This document shows, piece by piece, positions 38,540-48,326 of a stretch of DNA of 64,000 nt. The stretch is from Billgrantia kenyensis (GTDB taxonomy: Bacteria; Pseudomonadota; Gammaproteobacteria; Pseudomonadales; Halomonadaceae): the NCBI RefSeq assembly GCF_013697085.1, contig NZ_JACEFT010000006.1, positions 124,001 to 188,000 on the forward strand, given 5' to 3'. The position numbers and the translations under genes were made by a program. The notes under the pieces were generated by a model, which ran no database searches, was not told the origin of the DNA, and saw nothing but the letters and a program-made list of their open reading frames with translations. Numbering within the stretch: position 1 is the first letter of the stretch; every line of letters starts with the position of its first letter.

Positions 38540-39832
38540 TCACCAGCCGAGCCGGTCCCGCGTGGCGTAGTACCAGGCCCCCAGCGCCGAGAGCGGCACT
38601 CGCAGCAGCCGCCCGCCGGGGAACGGCAGATGCGGCAAACCGGCGAAGGCATCGAAGCGCTCGCTGTCGCCGCGCATCACCTCGGCGATCAGCCGGCCCG
38701 CCAGATGCGAGCACGTCACCCCGTGGCCCGAGTAGCCCTGGGCGTAGTAGACGTTGGCGTTGAGCCGACCGAACTGGGGCAGCCGATTCAGCGTCATCAG
38801 GAAGTTGCCGCTCCAGGCATAGTCGATGCGGACGTCGGCAAGCTGGGGAAAGGTCTTGAGCATCTTGGGCCGGATCACCGCGCTGATGTCCGTCGGATCC
38901 TGCCCGCCGTAGTTGACCCCGCCGCCGTAGAGCAGGCGGCCGTCAGCAGTAAAACGGTAGTAATCGAGCAGGTAGTTGCAGTCCTCCACCGCCATGTCGT
39001 TGGGAATCAGCTCGCGGCGCAGTGCGTCCGGCAACGGCTCGGTGGTGACGATCTGGGTGCCGCAGGGCATCGACTTGCCCTCCAGCTCCGGCAGCACCCC
39101 TTGCAGGTAGGCGTTACCGGCCATCACCACGCGCCGGGCGCGCACGCTGCCACGCGGGGTGGTCAGCGTCACCGTCTCGCCGTGACGCACCCCGGTGACC
39201 GGCGACTGCTCGTGAATGACGCCGCCCAGAGACTCGAAGGCGGCTGCCTGACCCAGCACCAGATTGAGCGGGTGCAGGTGGCCACCGGAGTGGTCCACCA
39301 GGGCACCGGTGTAGCGCTCGCTGCCGACCTCGCGCTGGCAGGCCTCGCCCTCCAGCAGCTCGAGCTCGCGGTTGCCGAACCGCTCCCACAGCGACTTGTG
39401 CTCGCGCAGCCCCTCGAGCTGCTTGCGATTACAGGCGGCGAACAGATTGCCGTTCTTGAGATCGCAGGCGAGGGCGTACTGGCGGATGCGCTCGCGAATG
39501 ATGCGATTGCCCTCGAAGGCCATGTCGCCCAGGGCGCGGGCGGTCTCGGTACCGTACTTGGCCTCGATCACGTCCATGTCGCGGCTGTAGCTGTTGACGA
39601 TCTGACCGCCGTTGCGCCCCGAGGCGCCGAAGCCGACCCTCGCAGCTTCGAGCACCACCACTTCGTGCCCCTGCTCGGCGAGGTGCAGCGCCGAGGAGAT
39701 CCCGGTGAAGCCTGCCCCCACCACGCACACCTCGCACTCGATGTCGCCTGCGAGGGCGTGGCGCTCGGGTGCCGGATTGGCCGTGGCGGCATAGTAGGAC
39801 GCCACATGCTCGGCGTTGGCACTGCTCGACAT
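38540..39832 (-). CDS. puuB: Gamma-glutamylputrescine oxidase PuuB (copy 1)
   Basis: FAD-dependent DAO-family oxidase that deaminates gamma-glutamylputrescine to the aldehyde, releasing ammonia and H2O2. The 430 residues show the dinucleotide fold VVGAGFTGISSALHLAEQG (GxGxxG at 39-44), GFGASGRNGGQIVNSYSRD, and the C-terminal YYAQGYSGHGVTCSHLAG. It is the last gene of the pot operon, 25 bases after potI. A paralogue with the same landmarks is at 45533-46828. Confidence 0.88.
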   Translation of the reverse strand: MSSSANAEHVASYYAATANPAPERHALAGDIECEVCVVGAGFTGISSALHLAEQGHEVVVLEAARVGFGASGRNGGQIVNSYSRDMDVIEAKYGTETARALGDMAFEGNRIIRERIRQYALACDLKNGNLFAACNRKQLEGLREHKSLWERFGNRELELLEGEACQREVGSERYTGALVDHSGGHLHPLNLVLGQAAAFESLGGVIHEQSPVTGVRHGETVTLTTPRGSVRARRVVMAGNAYLQGVLPELEGKSMPCGTQIVTTEPLPDALRRELIPNDMAVEDCNYLLDYYRFTADGRLLYGGGVNYGGQDPTDISAVIRPKMLKTFPQLADVRIDYAWSGNFLMTLNRLPQFGRLNANVYYAQGYSGHGVTCSHLAGRLIAEVMRGDSERFDAFAGLPHLPFPGGRLLRVPLSALGAWYYATRDRLGW

Positions 39833-39857
39833 AACTACCTCACACTCAACGAAAAGG

Positions 39858-40694
39858 TTATTTACCGGCCGTGATGTCCTGCAACATCGCCTGCCTGCGC
39901 TTGGCCTCGCTGCGCCGCATCAGGTACCAAGCGATGAAAGTGGCCAGCGACACTGCCAGGATGATCAGCGTGGCCAGGGCATTGATCTTGGGGGACACGC
40001 CCAGACGCACCGAGGAGAACACCACCATGGGCAGCGTGGTGGCGCCGGGGCCGGAAACGAAGCTGGCGATCACCAGATCATCCAGCGAGAGGGTGAATGC
40101 CAACAGCCAGCCGGCGGCCAGCGCCGGCGCGATCACCGGCAGGGTGATCTGGAAGAAGGTGCGCACCGGTGGAGCACCAAGATCCATGGCCGCCTCCTCG
40201 ATGGAGAGGTCCACTTCACGCAGGCGCGAGGCCACCACCACCGCCACGTAGGCACTGCAGAAGGTGGTATGGGCGATCCAGATGGTGACCATACCACGAT
40301 CCGTTGGCCAGCCGATCAGTTGTGCCATGTGCACGAACAGCAGCAGTAGCGACAGCCCGGTGATCACCTCTGGCATCACCAGTGGCGCGGTAACCATGCT
40401 GGAGAGCGCGGTCTTGCCACGAAATCGGGCAAAGCGAACCATCACGAAGGCGGCCAGGGTGCCCAGGCAAACCGCCATGGAGGCCGAGAAAAAGGCAATC
40501 CGCAGGCTGGTCCAAACCGCCGAGAGGATCTGCTGGTCGCGAAACAGCTCCACATACCAGCGCGTCGAGAACCCGGCCCATACGGTGACCAGGCGCGACG
40601 CGTTGAAGGAGTAGATCACCAGGATGATCATCGGCAAATAGAGGAACAGCAGGCCGACGATCAGCATCACGGTGGTGAAGGATGGCTTGCGCAT
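39858..40694 (-). CDS. potI: Putrescine ABC transporter permease PotI
   Basis: Second permease of a PotFGHI-type putrescine importer. The product is 278 residues from the ATG at 40694, which has GGAGGAG about six bases upstream. About six membrane helices are visible, with the permease EAA loop VDLSIEEAAMDLGAPPVRTF contacting the ATPase. The start lies two bases past the potH stop. Both permeases and the ATPase are encoded together. Confidence 0.92.
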   Translation of the reverse strand: MRKPSFTTVMLIVGLLFLYLPMIILVIYSFNASRLVTVWAGFSTRWYVELFRDQQILSAVWTSLRIAFFSASMAVCLGTLAAFVMVRFARFRGKTALSSMVTAPLVMPEVITGLSLLLLFVHMAQLIGWPTDRGMVTIWIAHTTFCSAYVAVVVASRLREVDLSIEEAAMDLGAPPVRTFFQITLPVIAPALAAGWLLAFTLSLDDLVIASFVSGPGATTLPMVVFSSVRLGVSPKINALATLIILAVSLATFIAWYLMRRSEAKRRQAMLQDITAGK

Positions 40695-40696
40695 GG

Positions 40697-41605
40697 TCAC
40701 TCCTCCAGCTCGCGGGACTGATAGCGGTGGAACAGGGCGATGGGAATGATCAGGATCGCCAGCATGACCATCGCCAGCGCCGAGGCTACCGGCCAGTCTC
40801 GGTTGTGGAAAAACTCTTCCCACAGCACCTTGCCGATCATCAGGGTGTTGGGCCCGCCGAGCAGCTCCGGTATCACGTACTCCCCTACTGCCGGGATGAA
40901 CACCAGCATCGAGCCGGCGATGATACCGCCTTTCGACAGCGGCAAAGTCACGGTGAGGAAGGTATTGATCTTGCGCGACCCCAGGTCCGAGGCAGCTTCC
41001 AGCAGAGAGGCATCGAGGCGCGTCAGGTTGGCATAGAGCGGCAGCACCATGAACGGCAGGTAGGCATAGACGATGCCCAGGATCACCGCGAAATTGGTAT
41101 TGAGCATGCGGATTGGCGAATCGATCAGCCCAGCCCAGATCAACAGGTTATTGACCAGGCCATTGTTGCTGAGGATCCCCATCCAGGCATAGACACGGAT
41201 CAGGAAGGAGGTCCATGACGGCAACATCACCAGCAGCAGCAGCACCAGCTGCAGGTGGACCGGGGCACGGGCCATGGCATAGGCCATGGGGTAGCCGAGC
41301 AGCAGGCACAGCACGGTAGCCAGCAGCGCGATCTTCACCGACCCCCAGTAGGCCGAGACGTAGAGCGAGTCGGTGGCCAGGAACAGGTAGTTGCTGAACG
41401 TCACGACGACATTCAGCGTCTCGTGGGCGTAATCGAAGATGGGGCTGAAGGGCGGCACCGCAATGGCCGCCTCGGAGAGGCTGATCTTGAGCACGATGCC
41501 GAACGGCAGCAGAAAGAACAGCGTCAGCCACAGCAGCGGCGCGGCGATGACCCAACCGCGACCGGGCTTGAGCCACCGTCGCAGGCGAACGATACGGTTG
41601 GTCAT
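40697..41605 (-). CDS. potH: Putrescine ABC transporter permease PotH
   Basis: First permease of the putrescine importer, 302 residues with about six membrane helices. The EAA loop is LDASLLEAASDLGSRKINTF, and a PotB/PotH-type N-terminus (GWVIAAPLLWLTLFFLLPFG) is followed by a long periplasmic loop. It is 27 bases after potG and two bases before potI. Confidence 0.93.
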   Translation of the reverse strand: MTNRIVRLRRWLKPGRGWVIAAPLLWLTLFFLLPFGIVLKISLSEAAIAVPPFSPIFDYAHETLNVVVTFSNYLFLATDSLYVSAYWGSVKIALLATVLCLLLGYPMAYAMARAPVHLQLVLLLLVMLPSWTSFLIRVYAWMGILSNNGLVNNLLIWAGLIDSPIRMLNTNFAVILGIVYAYLPFMVLPLYANLTRLDASLLEAASDLGSRKINTFLTVTLPLSKGGIIAGSMLVFIPAVGEYVIPELLGGPNTLMIGKVLWEEFFHNRDWPVASALAMVMLAILIIPIALFHRYQSRELEE

Positions 41606-41632
41606 GAGTTATCCCCTGGCTCCGGCGATGGC

Positions 41633-42826
41633 TCAGTCGTGCAGAATCACTGGACTCTGCTCGTCCCAGTAGATATACACCGGCTCATCCCAGCGCGGAC
41701 GGTCACCGCGGCGCTCGGTGTTGGCCATGCTGGCCTTGATCAATTGGCCGCTCTCGATGCGCACGAAATAGACGGAAAAGCCGCCCAGGTAAGCAATATC
41801 CTCGACGACACCCGCCGCCCAGTTGAATTCCCCCTGGGGACGCTCACGGGTCAGCCAGGTCTTCTCGGGGCGCACGGCAACCCAAACCCGTCGCTCATCG
41901 GCCTGGGTCGTGACACCGTGACCGATCCGAACCCCTCGCCCCAGGGCCGGGCCGTCGACGATGCAGTGATCGGCCTCATCGACCACGATCTCACCCTCGA
42001 TCAGGTTCACCGTACCGACGAACTCGGCCACCATGCGGCTGGCAGGGCTCTCGTAGACATCCATTGGCGTGCCGACCTGAGCGATCCAGCCATCCGACAT
42101 GATGGCCACCCGATCGGCCATGGTCATGGCCTCCTCCTGGTCGTGGGTGACCATGATGCAGGTCACCCCCACCCGTCCCAGGATCTGCACCACCTCGAGC
42201 TGCATTTCGGTGCGCAGTTTCTTGTCCAGCGCCCCCATCGGCTCGTCGAGCAACAACAGCTTGGGCCGCTTGGCCAGCGAGCGCGCCAGAGCCACGCGCT
42301 GGCGCTGCCCACCCGAGAGCTGATGCGGCTTGCGTCGGGCATAGGCCTCCATGTGCACCAGCTTGAGCATCTCGGCCACCCGCTCTTCGATCTCCCGGCG
42401 CGGCAGGCGGTCCTGCTTGAGGCCGAAGGCGATGTTCTGTGCCACCGTCATGTGTGGAAACAGCGCGTAAGACTGAAACATCATGTTGATCGGCCGCTCA
42501 TAGGGTGGCATGGCGGTAATGTCTTCGCCGTCGAGCACAATCTGTCCTTCGCTGGGCTTCTCGAAGCCGGCCAGTATGCGCAGCAGCGTCGACTTGCCCG
42601 AGCCGGACCCGCCCAGCAAGGCGAAGATCTCGCCACGACGGATCGACAGACTGACATCATCCACCGCCAGCACACCGTCGAAACGCTTGCTGACCCGGCG
42701 GATCTCCATCAGTCCTGATTCACGTGCCGGGCGCGGCTTACCAGGCGTCGTGGCGGCGGCCTGTTGGCGCTCGCCAGGACTGCCCGGAGGCACCGTGGTA
42801 TGGGGTTGGACCCGGGTTTGCTCCAT
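41633..42826 (-). CDS. potG: Putrescine ABC transporter ATPase PotG
   Basis: ATPase of the polyamine importer, 397 residues. Motifs are Walker A GGSGSGKST (72-80), Q loop MFQSYALFPHMT, signature LSGGQRQRVALARSLA, Walker B LLLLDEPMGALD and the switch VTHDQEEAMTMADR. A C-terminal TOBE-type domain follows (from about 290). An unusual Pro/Ala/Gln-rich 35-residue N-terminal extension precedes the fold. The ATG at 42826 is seven bases after AGGAG; a GTG just before it is also possible. Confidence 0.94.
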   Translation of the reverse strand: MEQTRVQPHTTVPPGSPGERQQAAATTPGKPRPARESGLMEIRRVSKRFDGVLAVDDVSLSIRRGEIFALLGGSGSGKSTLLRILAGFEKPSEGQIVLDGEDITAMPPYERPINMMFQSYALFPHMTVAQNIAFGLKQDRLPRREIEERVAEMLKLVHMEAYARRKPHQLSGGQRQRVALARSLAKRPKLLLLDEPMGALDKKLRTEMQLEVVQILGRVGVTCIMVTHDQEEAMTMADRVAIMSDGWIAQVGTPMDVYESPASRMVAEFVGTVNLIEGEIVVDEADHCIVDGPALGRGVRIGHGVTTQADERRVWVAVRPEKTWLTRERPQGEFNWAAGVVEDIAYLGGFSVYFVRIESGQLIKASMANTERRGDRPRWDEPVYIYWDEQSPVILHD

Positions 42827-42885
42827 CACCGCACTCCTCTAGCCAGACAGCAGCACGCCGGCTCCGAAAAGCCGGCGTGAACAGC

Positions 42886-43989
42886 TCAGATACCGGACTT
42901 CACCCGGTTCCATACCCGCGTGCGCACGCGCTGCACGGCCAGCGGTTTTTCCTCGGCAACGTAGAGGTTATCCATCACCTCCTGGTCGGGGTAGATGGCC
43001 GGGTCATTGAGGATATCGGGGTCGAGGAACTCGTTGGCGGCGATGTTGGGGTTGGCATACACCACGTATTCGGTGATGGCGGCGGCGACCTCGGGCTCGA
43101 GAATGAAGTTGATGAAGGCGTGGGCGTTATCGGGATTCGGTGCATCGGCCGGGATCGCCATCATGTCGAACCACAGTGCCGCGCCCTCCTTGGGAATGGC
43201 GTAGGCGATAGTGAAGTCCCGCCCGGCCTCCTCGGCCCGGTCGGCGGCCTGGAAGACATCGCCCGAATACCCCGCCGCCACGCAGATGTCGCCGTTGGCC
43301 AGGTCGGAGATGTAGCGCGACGAGTGGAAGTAGGTGATGTTGTCGCGCACCGCCGCGATCAGATCGCCGGCCGCTTCCAGGTCGGCCGTCTCTTCGGAGA
43401 GCGGAGAGAGCCCCAGGTAGGCCATGGCCGGCGAGAGCATTTCGTCACCCGAATCGAGCATGGAGATCCCGCAACCGCCCTCGCGCAGCGCCGTGGTCAC
43501 CTCGGGGTCGAAGATCAGCGCCCAGGAGTCGAGCGGCGCATCCTCACCCAGGATATCGGTCACCCGCTCCACATTATAGCCGATGCCGTTGGTCCCCCAC
43601 ATGTAGGGGATGGAGTAGCGGCTGCCGGGATCGATGAACTCGAGGTCATCCATCAGCTCGGGGTTGAGGTTGACCATATTGGGCAGTTTGTCGTGATCGA
43701 GCTCCAGGTAGACCCCGGCACTGACCTGGCGGGTAAGGTAGTGGTTGGACGGGACCACCACGTCATAGCCGGAGCGGCCCGCAAGCATGGCGGCATCGAG
43801 CACCTCATTGCTGTCGTAGACGTCGTAGATGACGCGAATGCCGGTGGCCTCGGTGAACTTCTCCAGGGTGTCCGATGCAATATAGTCGGACCAGTTGTAG
43901 ACCCGCACCTCGTTGGCCTGGGCGGCAGTTACGGTCATGGCCAGTGAAGCCAGGCCGACGGCCAGAGACAGCTTGCGTTGGAAGGACAT
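42886..43989 (-). CDS. potF: Periplasmic putrescine-binding protein PotF
   Basis: Substrate-binding protein of the polyamine importer, 367 residues from the ATG at 43989 (AGAGG upstream). It has a signal peptide (basic start, hydrophobic about residues 9-20, cleavage after AQA at 25). The mature protein opens EVRVYNWSDYIASDTLEKFT, the hallmark of PotD/PotF proteins. WGTNGIGYN and the ligand-site WALIFDP region follow. Putrescine rather than spermidine is inferred from the neighbours. Confidence 0.92.
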   Translation of the reverse strand: MSFQRKLSLAVGLASLAMTVTAAQANEVRVYNWSDYIASDTLEKFTEATGIRVIYDVYDSNEVLDAAMLAGRSGYDVVVPSNHYLTRQVSAGVYLELDHDKLPNMVNLNPELMDDLEFIDPGSRYSIPYMWGTNGIGYNVERVTDILGEDAPLDSWALIFDPEVTTALREGGCGISMLDSGDEMLSPAMAYLGLSPLSEETADLEAAGDLIAAVRDNITYFHSSRYISDLANGDICVAAGYSGDVFQAADRAEEAGRDFTIAYAIPKEGAALWFDMMAIPADAPNPDNAHAFINFILEPEVAAAITEYVVYANPNIAANEFLDPDILNDPAIYPDQEVMDNLYVAEEKPLAVQRVRTRVWNRVKSGI

Positions 43990-44147
43990 GATGGCACCTC
44001 TTGTCTGCATTGTTTTTCGTCTGCCCGGCACGACGTTCCGGGCGTCTTTCCCTGCTTGTTTACCACACCCCTGCAGGAGGCCAGGCCGGCGGCGTGCCGC
44101 TCACTCCAGCGTCCCAAGCCCTGACGTCCAGCCCCCGGCAGTGGGAA

Positions 44148-45494
44148 CTAGACGCTCAGCAGCAGGAACTCCCTCTCCCACGAGCTGATGACTTTCTTGA
44201 AATTCTCGTTCTCCACGCGCTTGACCGCGACGTAGCCGGTCACGAAGCGGTGCCCCATGTAGCGCTCCAGCTCGGCACAGTTTTCCATCCGCTCCAGCGC
44301 CTGCTCGAGGGTGAACGGCAGGCGCAGGTTGCGACGCTCGAAGGCACGGCCCTGCACCGGCGCAGAGGGATTGAGCTGCTGCATCATGCCCAGGTAACCA
44401 CACAGCAGGCTCGCCGCGATGGCCAGGTAGGCATTGGCGTCGGCGCCCGGCAGGCGATTCTCGATGCGTCGGTTCTGCGGTGTCGAATCGGGCACCCGCA
44501 GCCCGCAGGTGCGGTTCTCCTCACCCCACTCGACGTTGACCGGCGCCGAGGTGTCGGGCAGGAAACGGCGGAACGAGTTGACGTTGGGCGCCATCAGCGG
44601 CAGTGCCTCGGGGATGAAACGCTGCATGCCGCCGATGTGATGCAGGAACAGCTGGCTCATCGAGCCGTCCTCGTTGGCGAAAACGCTCTTCCCCGTCGTG
44701 GCATCCAGCACGCTCTGGTGAATGTGCATGGCACTGCCGGGTTCGTTGGTGATCGGCTTGGCCATGAAGGTCGCCACCACATCGTGCTTGAGCGCCGCCT
44801 CGCGCAGGGTACGCTTGAACAGGAAGACCTGGTCGGCCAGAGTCAGCGGGTCGCCGTGACGGAAGTTGATCTCCATCTGGGCGGTGCCCTCCTCGTGGAT
44901 CAGGGTGTCGATATCCAGCCCCTGAGCCTCGCACCAGTCGTACATGTCCTCGAACAGCGGATCGAACTCGTTGGCCGCATCGATGGAGAATGACTGCCTG
45001 CCGGTCTCCTGGCGCCCGCTGCGCCCGATGGGCGGCTGTAGCGGCAGGTCGGGATCTTCGCAGCGCTTGGTCAGATAGAACTCCATCTCCGGCGCCACCA
45101 CCGGCTTCCAGCCCTGCTCGGCATAGAGCGCAAGGACCCGCTTCAACTGATTGCGACAGGAGAGCTCGATGGGATTGCCCATCTTGTCGTAGCAGTCGTG
45201 GATCACCTGGGCAGTGGGCTCGAGTACCCAGGGGACCGGATAGACCGCCGAGATGTCAGGCCGACAGAGCATGTCGATGTCGGCAGGATCGAGCAGCGAG
45301 TAGTAGAGTTCATCCTCCACATAGTCGCCGGTCACGGTCTGCAGCAGCACACTCTCGGGCAGGCGCATGCCCTTCTCGGCCATGAATTTGGACACGGGCG
45401 TGATCTTGCCCCGGGCGATGCCGGTGATATCGCTGACCAGACACTCCACCTCGGTGATGCGTCGCTCCTTCAGCCAGCTTTCCAGGTCTTTCAT
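44148..45494 (-). CDS. Glutamine synthetase family protein, second gamma-glutamylpolyamine synthetase
   Basis: Glutamine-synthetase-fold ligase of 448 residues from the ATG at 45494 (GAGG nine bases upstream). It shows DITGIARGKITP, VVAPEMEFYLTKR, EEGTAQMEINFRHGDPL, GSAMHIHQSVLD and NRLPGADANAYLAIAASL. These resemble the Pseudomonas Spu/PauA synthetases more than PuuA at 36298. It sits in the operon puuB2–this gene–potFGHI–puuB1, so it probably glutamylates an imported polyamine. Which one (putrescine, cadaverine, spermidine or another amine) cannot be told from sequence. Confidence 0.87.
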   Translation of the reverse strand: MKDLESWLKERRITEVECLVSDITGIARGKITPVSKFMAEKGMRLPESVLLQTVTGDYVEDELYYSLLDPADIDMLCRPDISAVYPVPWVLEPTAQVIHDCYDKMGNPIELSCRNQLKRVLALYAEQGWKPVVAPEMEFYLTKRCEDPDLPLQPPIGRSGRQETGRQSFSIDAANEFDPLFEDMYDWCEAQGLDIDTLIHEEGTAQMEINFRHGDPLTLADQVFLFKRTLREAALKHDVVATFMAKPITNEPGSAMHIHQSVLDATTGKSVFANEDGSMSQLFLHHIGGMQRFIPEALPLMAPNVNSFRRFLPDTSAPVNVEWGEENRTCGLRVPDSTPQNRRIENRLPGADANAYLAIAASLLCGYLGMMQQLNPSAPVQGRAFERRNLRLPFTLEQALERMENCAELERYMGHRFVTGYVAVKRVENENFKKVISSWEREFLLLSV

Positions 45495-45532
45495 GGGAAC
45501 CTCGTCGCGGCCCTTCCCGGGCATTTCATTCG

Positions 45533-46828
45533 TTATAGACGATCGCGTAGCTTGTAGAACGTAGTCGCCAGCACCAGCAGCGGGGTACGCAGGCGCTGGC
45601 CGCCGGGGAACCGGCGATGGGGCATGGCGGCAAAGACATCGAAACGTTCGCTTTGGCCGGCAATGGCCTCGGCCATCAATTGACCGGCCAGCCCGGCCAG
45701 CGCCATGCCGTGCCCCGAATACCCCTGGGCATAGTAGATATTGCTGCCGAGGCGGCCGAAATCCGGTGCACGATTGAGCGTGATCGCCACATCACCGCCC
45801 CAACGGTAGTCGATACGCACACCCTTCAGCACCGGAAACAGGCGGGCGATCTTGGCATCCATGCGCTGCTGAAGGCCTCGAGGCTCCCGCCCATCGTAGC
45901 TGACTTCGCCACCATAGATCAGGCGCTTATCGGCAGAAAGGCGATAGTAGTCGAGAACGAAATTGGCGTCGGACAGGGCATCGTTGTGCGGCAGAACCTG
46001 GGCGGCTCGCTCCTCGCCCAGCGGCTCGGTGGCAACGATATAATTGGCCGCCCGCATGATGCGTCCTTCGAGTTCCGTCAGCAGGCAACCCAGATAAGCA
46101 TTGGCGCCCACCACGACGAAGTCGGCAATGATTTCGCCTTGCGACGTTTGCACGGCGGCCGGCTGGCCACGGCGGATGGACAGCGCCGGGCTATGCTCGT
46201 GAATCGATACGCCAGCCCGCTGGGCGGCCCGCGCCAGTCCCAGGGTGAAGTTGAGCGGATGCAGGTGGCCACCCTCGTGGTCGAAGAGAGCACCGGGATA
46301 GGCACCGGTGACGACCCGCTCACGCAACGCCTGGCCTTCAAGCCAGTCGAGCGCCTCGTAGCCATAATCCTTGGCCATCCGCTCCTGAAACTGACGCAGC
46401 TCACGCACATGACGCGGTTTTACCGCGGCGTGCAGGTAGCCCCAGGCAAGGTCGCAGGGAATGGCATGGCGTTCGATCAGCTCCGCCGTGAGATTCACCG
46501 CCTCGCGGCTCATCTCCCACACATCACGGGCGCGTTCGCGGCCCAGGGCGCGCTCCACGGTGGCGATATCCGTGCCCAGGCCAGGCAGGATCTGGCCGCC
46601 GCTGCGACCGGACGCACCAAAGCCCAGTTCATGCGCCTCGAGCAGGGCTACCGAATAACCGCGCTCAGCCAAGTGTAGAGCAGCGGATAAGCCGGTGATG
46701 CCGCCACCGATGACACAGATGTCGAAGCGCTGCTGCCCACCCTGACGCGGGCATGGCTGGTCGAGGCGCACCCTCAGGGAGTCGCGATAATAGGAAGCGG
46801 GGCTTGTGATTTGGGTGGCAGCGGCCAT
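45533..46828 (-). CDS. puuB: Gamma-glutamylputrescine oxidase PuuB (copy 2)
   Basis: FAD-dependent DAO-family oxidase of 431 residues. The dinucleotide fold is DICVIGGGITGLSAALHLAE (GxGxxG at 41-46). GFGASGRSGGQILPG and the C-terminal IYYAQGYSGHGMALAGLAGQ mirror copy 1, but the sequences differ throughout, so this is not a recent duplication. It is the first gene of the seven-gene leftward operon. A TTGACA (minus strand, 46899-46904) in the 242-base upstream gap is a possible -35, with no good -10. Confidence 0.88.
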   Translation of the reverse strand: MAAATQITSPASYYRDSLRVRLDQPCPRQGGQQRFDICVIGGGITGLSAALHLAERGYSVALLEAHELGFGASGRSGGQILPGLGTDIATVERALGRERARDVWEMSREAVNLTAELIERHAIPCDLAWGYLHAAVKPRHVRELRQFQERMAKDYGYEALDWLEGQALRERVVTGAYPGALFDHEGGHLHPLNFTLGLARAAQRAGVSIHEHSPALSIRRGQPAAVQTSQGEIIADFVVVGANAYLGCLLTELEGRIMRAANYIVATEPLGEERAAQVLPHNDALSDANFVLDYYRLSADKRLIYGGEVSYDGREPRGLQQRMDAKIARLFPVLKGVRIDYRWGGDVAITLNRAPDFGRLGSNIYYAQGYSGHGMALAGLAGQLMAEAIAGQSERFDVFAAMPHRRFPGGQRLRTPLLVLATTFYKLRDRL

Positions 46829-47070
46829 GCAGCGAAATCCTGGGGCAGTGAAAGAGCCTCGACATATGCGACTAGTCTGGCATCAAACCGCCGTAGAATG
46901 TCAAGTATTTCATAACACCCTACTTCCACCAGGCCAGACGCCCAGCCGTACCAGGCACCAAGCCGCAAGCCTCAAGTATGGAGCCTGATAGTCAAGGCAA
47001 GCCCTGCGGCGAAGAGCGATGTCGCTTACCACCCCCGGATCGATGTCAAAAAAGCACCACCACGCGGGAC

Positions 47071-47826
47071 TCAGCGGCCTCCACAGACGGAGCAGGCGGG
47101 GTCGCGTGGCACATGGTAGTGTCGCCACTGGCCACGCAGGCCGTCGAAGGTAGAGAGCCCTCGGTGCGGATTGCCGGCGCCACTGAGCAACTTGATCGCC
47201 TCCAGAGCCTGGAAGCTGCCGATCAGCCCCACCAGGGGTGCTACCACGCCGCTCTCCGCGCAGGAGAGGGCCTCGTCTCCGCTACCGTCCGGCGGGTAGA
47301 GACAGGCGTAGCAGGGCGAGGCATCATCACGCGGATCGAAGACCGCCAGCTGCCCGGAGAAGCGGATCGCGGCTCCCGAAACCAGCGGGATCCCGGCATG
47401 GTGACAGGCGGCATTGATGGCATAGCGGCTCGAGAAGCGATCGGTGCAGTCGAGCACCAGGTCGACGCTGGCCACCACGGCCTCGAGTGTCTCTCCGGCG
47501 AGGTGCTCCTCGATCACGCGGACGTCGCAGTCTGGATTGAGTCCCGAGGCCGCCTCGCGCGCGGAGCGTGCCTTGTTCCTTCCCAGGTCCGCCATGCCGT
47601 GGGCAATCTGTCTCTGCAGGTTGGAGAGCTCGACCTCGTCGGCATCGGCCAGGGTCAGGTGGCCCACCCCGGCGGCAGCCAGGTAAAGTGCCACCGGCGA
47701 GCCCAGCCCACCTGCGCCTACCACCAATACCCGCGAGGCCAGCAGGCGCTCCTGCCCCTCGATGTCGATCGCCTCCAGCATGATCTGCCGGCTATAGCGC
47801 AACAGTGCCTCGTCGTTCATGCTCAT
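47071..47826 (-). CDS. moeB: MoeB/ThiF family adenylyltransferase
   Basis: E1-like enzyme of 251 residues that adenylates the C-terminal Gly-Gly of a sulfur-carrier protein (MoaD in molybdopterin synthesis, or ThiS). It shows the nucleotide fold VVGAGGLGSPVALYLA (GxGxxG at 37-42), the DEVELSNLQRQIAH phrase, and two CxxC pairs (CYAC, CSVC) for zinc. MoeB is preferred over ThiF because it lies near prmC as in related genomes. The ATG overlaps the lrp stop (TAATG), so it is translated with lrp. Confidence 0.85.
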   Translation of the reverse strand: MSMNDEALLRYSRQIMLEAIDIEGQERLLASRVLVVGAGGLGSPVALYLAAAGVGHLTLADADEVELSNLQRQIAHGMADLGRNKARSAREAASGLNPDCDVRVIEEHLAGETLEAVVASVDLVLDCTDRFSSRYAINAACHHAGIPLVSGAAIRFSGQLAVFDPRDDASPCYACLYPPDGSGDEALSCAESGVVAPLVGLIGSFQALEAIKLLSGAGNPHRGLSTFDGLRGQWRHYHVPRDPACSVCGGR

Positions 47827-48326
47827 TACTTGCCTTCGAGCTCCTCGATGTCGGGTACGTAGAGCGAGAACTCCTCCTTGACCTCTTCCATCACCACATA
47901 GCTCTTCGACTCCTTGACTCCGGGAAGGGTCAACACCACATCGCCGAGCAGCTGTCGATAGGCCGACATCTCGGGGATACGACACTTGAGGATATAGTCG
48001 AACTGCCCCGAGACCAGGTGGCACTCCTGGATCTGCGGCAGCCGGGACACGGCACGGCGGAACTCATCGAACACGGCCGGCGACTGGGTCTCGAGGCTGA
48101 TCTCGACGAATACGAGCAGGTTGGCCTTGAGCGAGCGCGGGTCGAGTACGGCCTTGTAGCCGCGAATGACCCCGGACTTTTCGAGACGCTTGACACGCTC
48201 CAGGCATGGCGTGGTGGAAAGTCCGACCTGGGCGGCCAGGTCGACGTAGGAGATGCGGGCATTTTCCTGCAAGCAGCGCAGGATCTTGAGGTCGATACGA
48301 TCGAGTGAGCGAGTCCGGGATTTCAT
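47826..48326 (-). CDS. lrp: Lrp/AsnC family transcriptional regulator
   Basis: Leucine-responsive-regulator family protein of 166 residues. It has an N-terminal helix-turn-helix (about residues 8-65: LDRIDLKILRCLQENARISY, PCLERVKRLEKSGVI) and a C-terminal RAM ligand domain (about 75-155: LVFVEISLETQSP, GQFDYILKCRI). It is close to true Lrp in length and in LPGVKESKSYVVMEEVKEE. No ribosome-binding site precedes the ATG, and a TATAAT overlaps it. It separates prmC from moeB, an unusual position. Confidence 0.9.
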   Translation of the reverse strand: MKSRTRSLDRIDLKILRCLQENARISYVDLAAQVGLSTTPCLERVKRLEKSGVIRGYKAVLDPRSLKANLLVFVEISLETQSPAVFDEFRRAVSRLPQIQECHLVSGQFDYILKCRIPEMSAYRQLLGDVVLTLPGVKESKSYVVMEEVKEEFSLYVPDIEELEGK

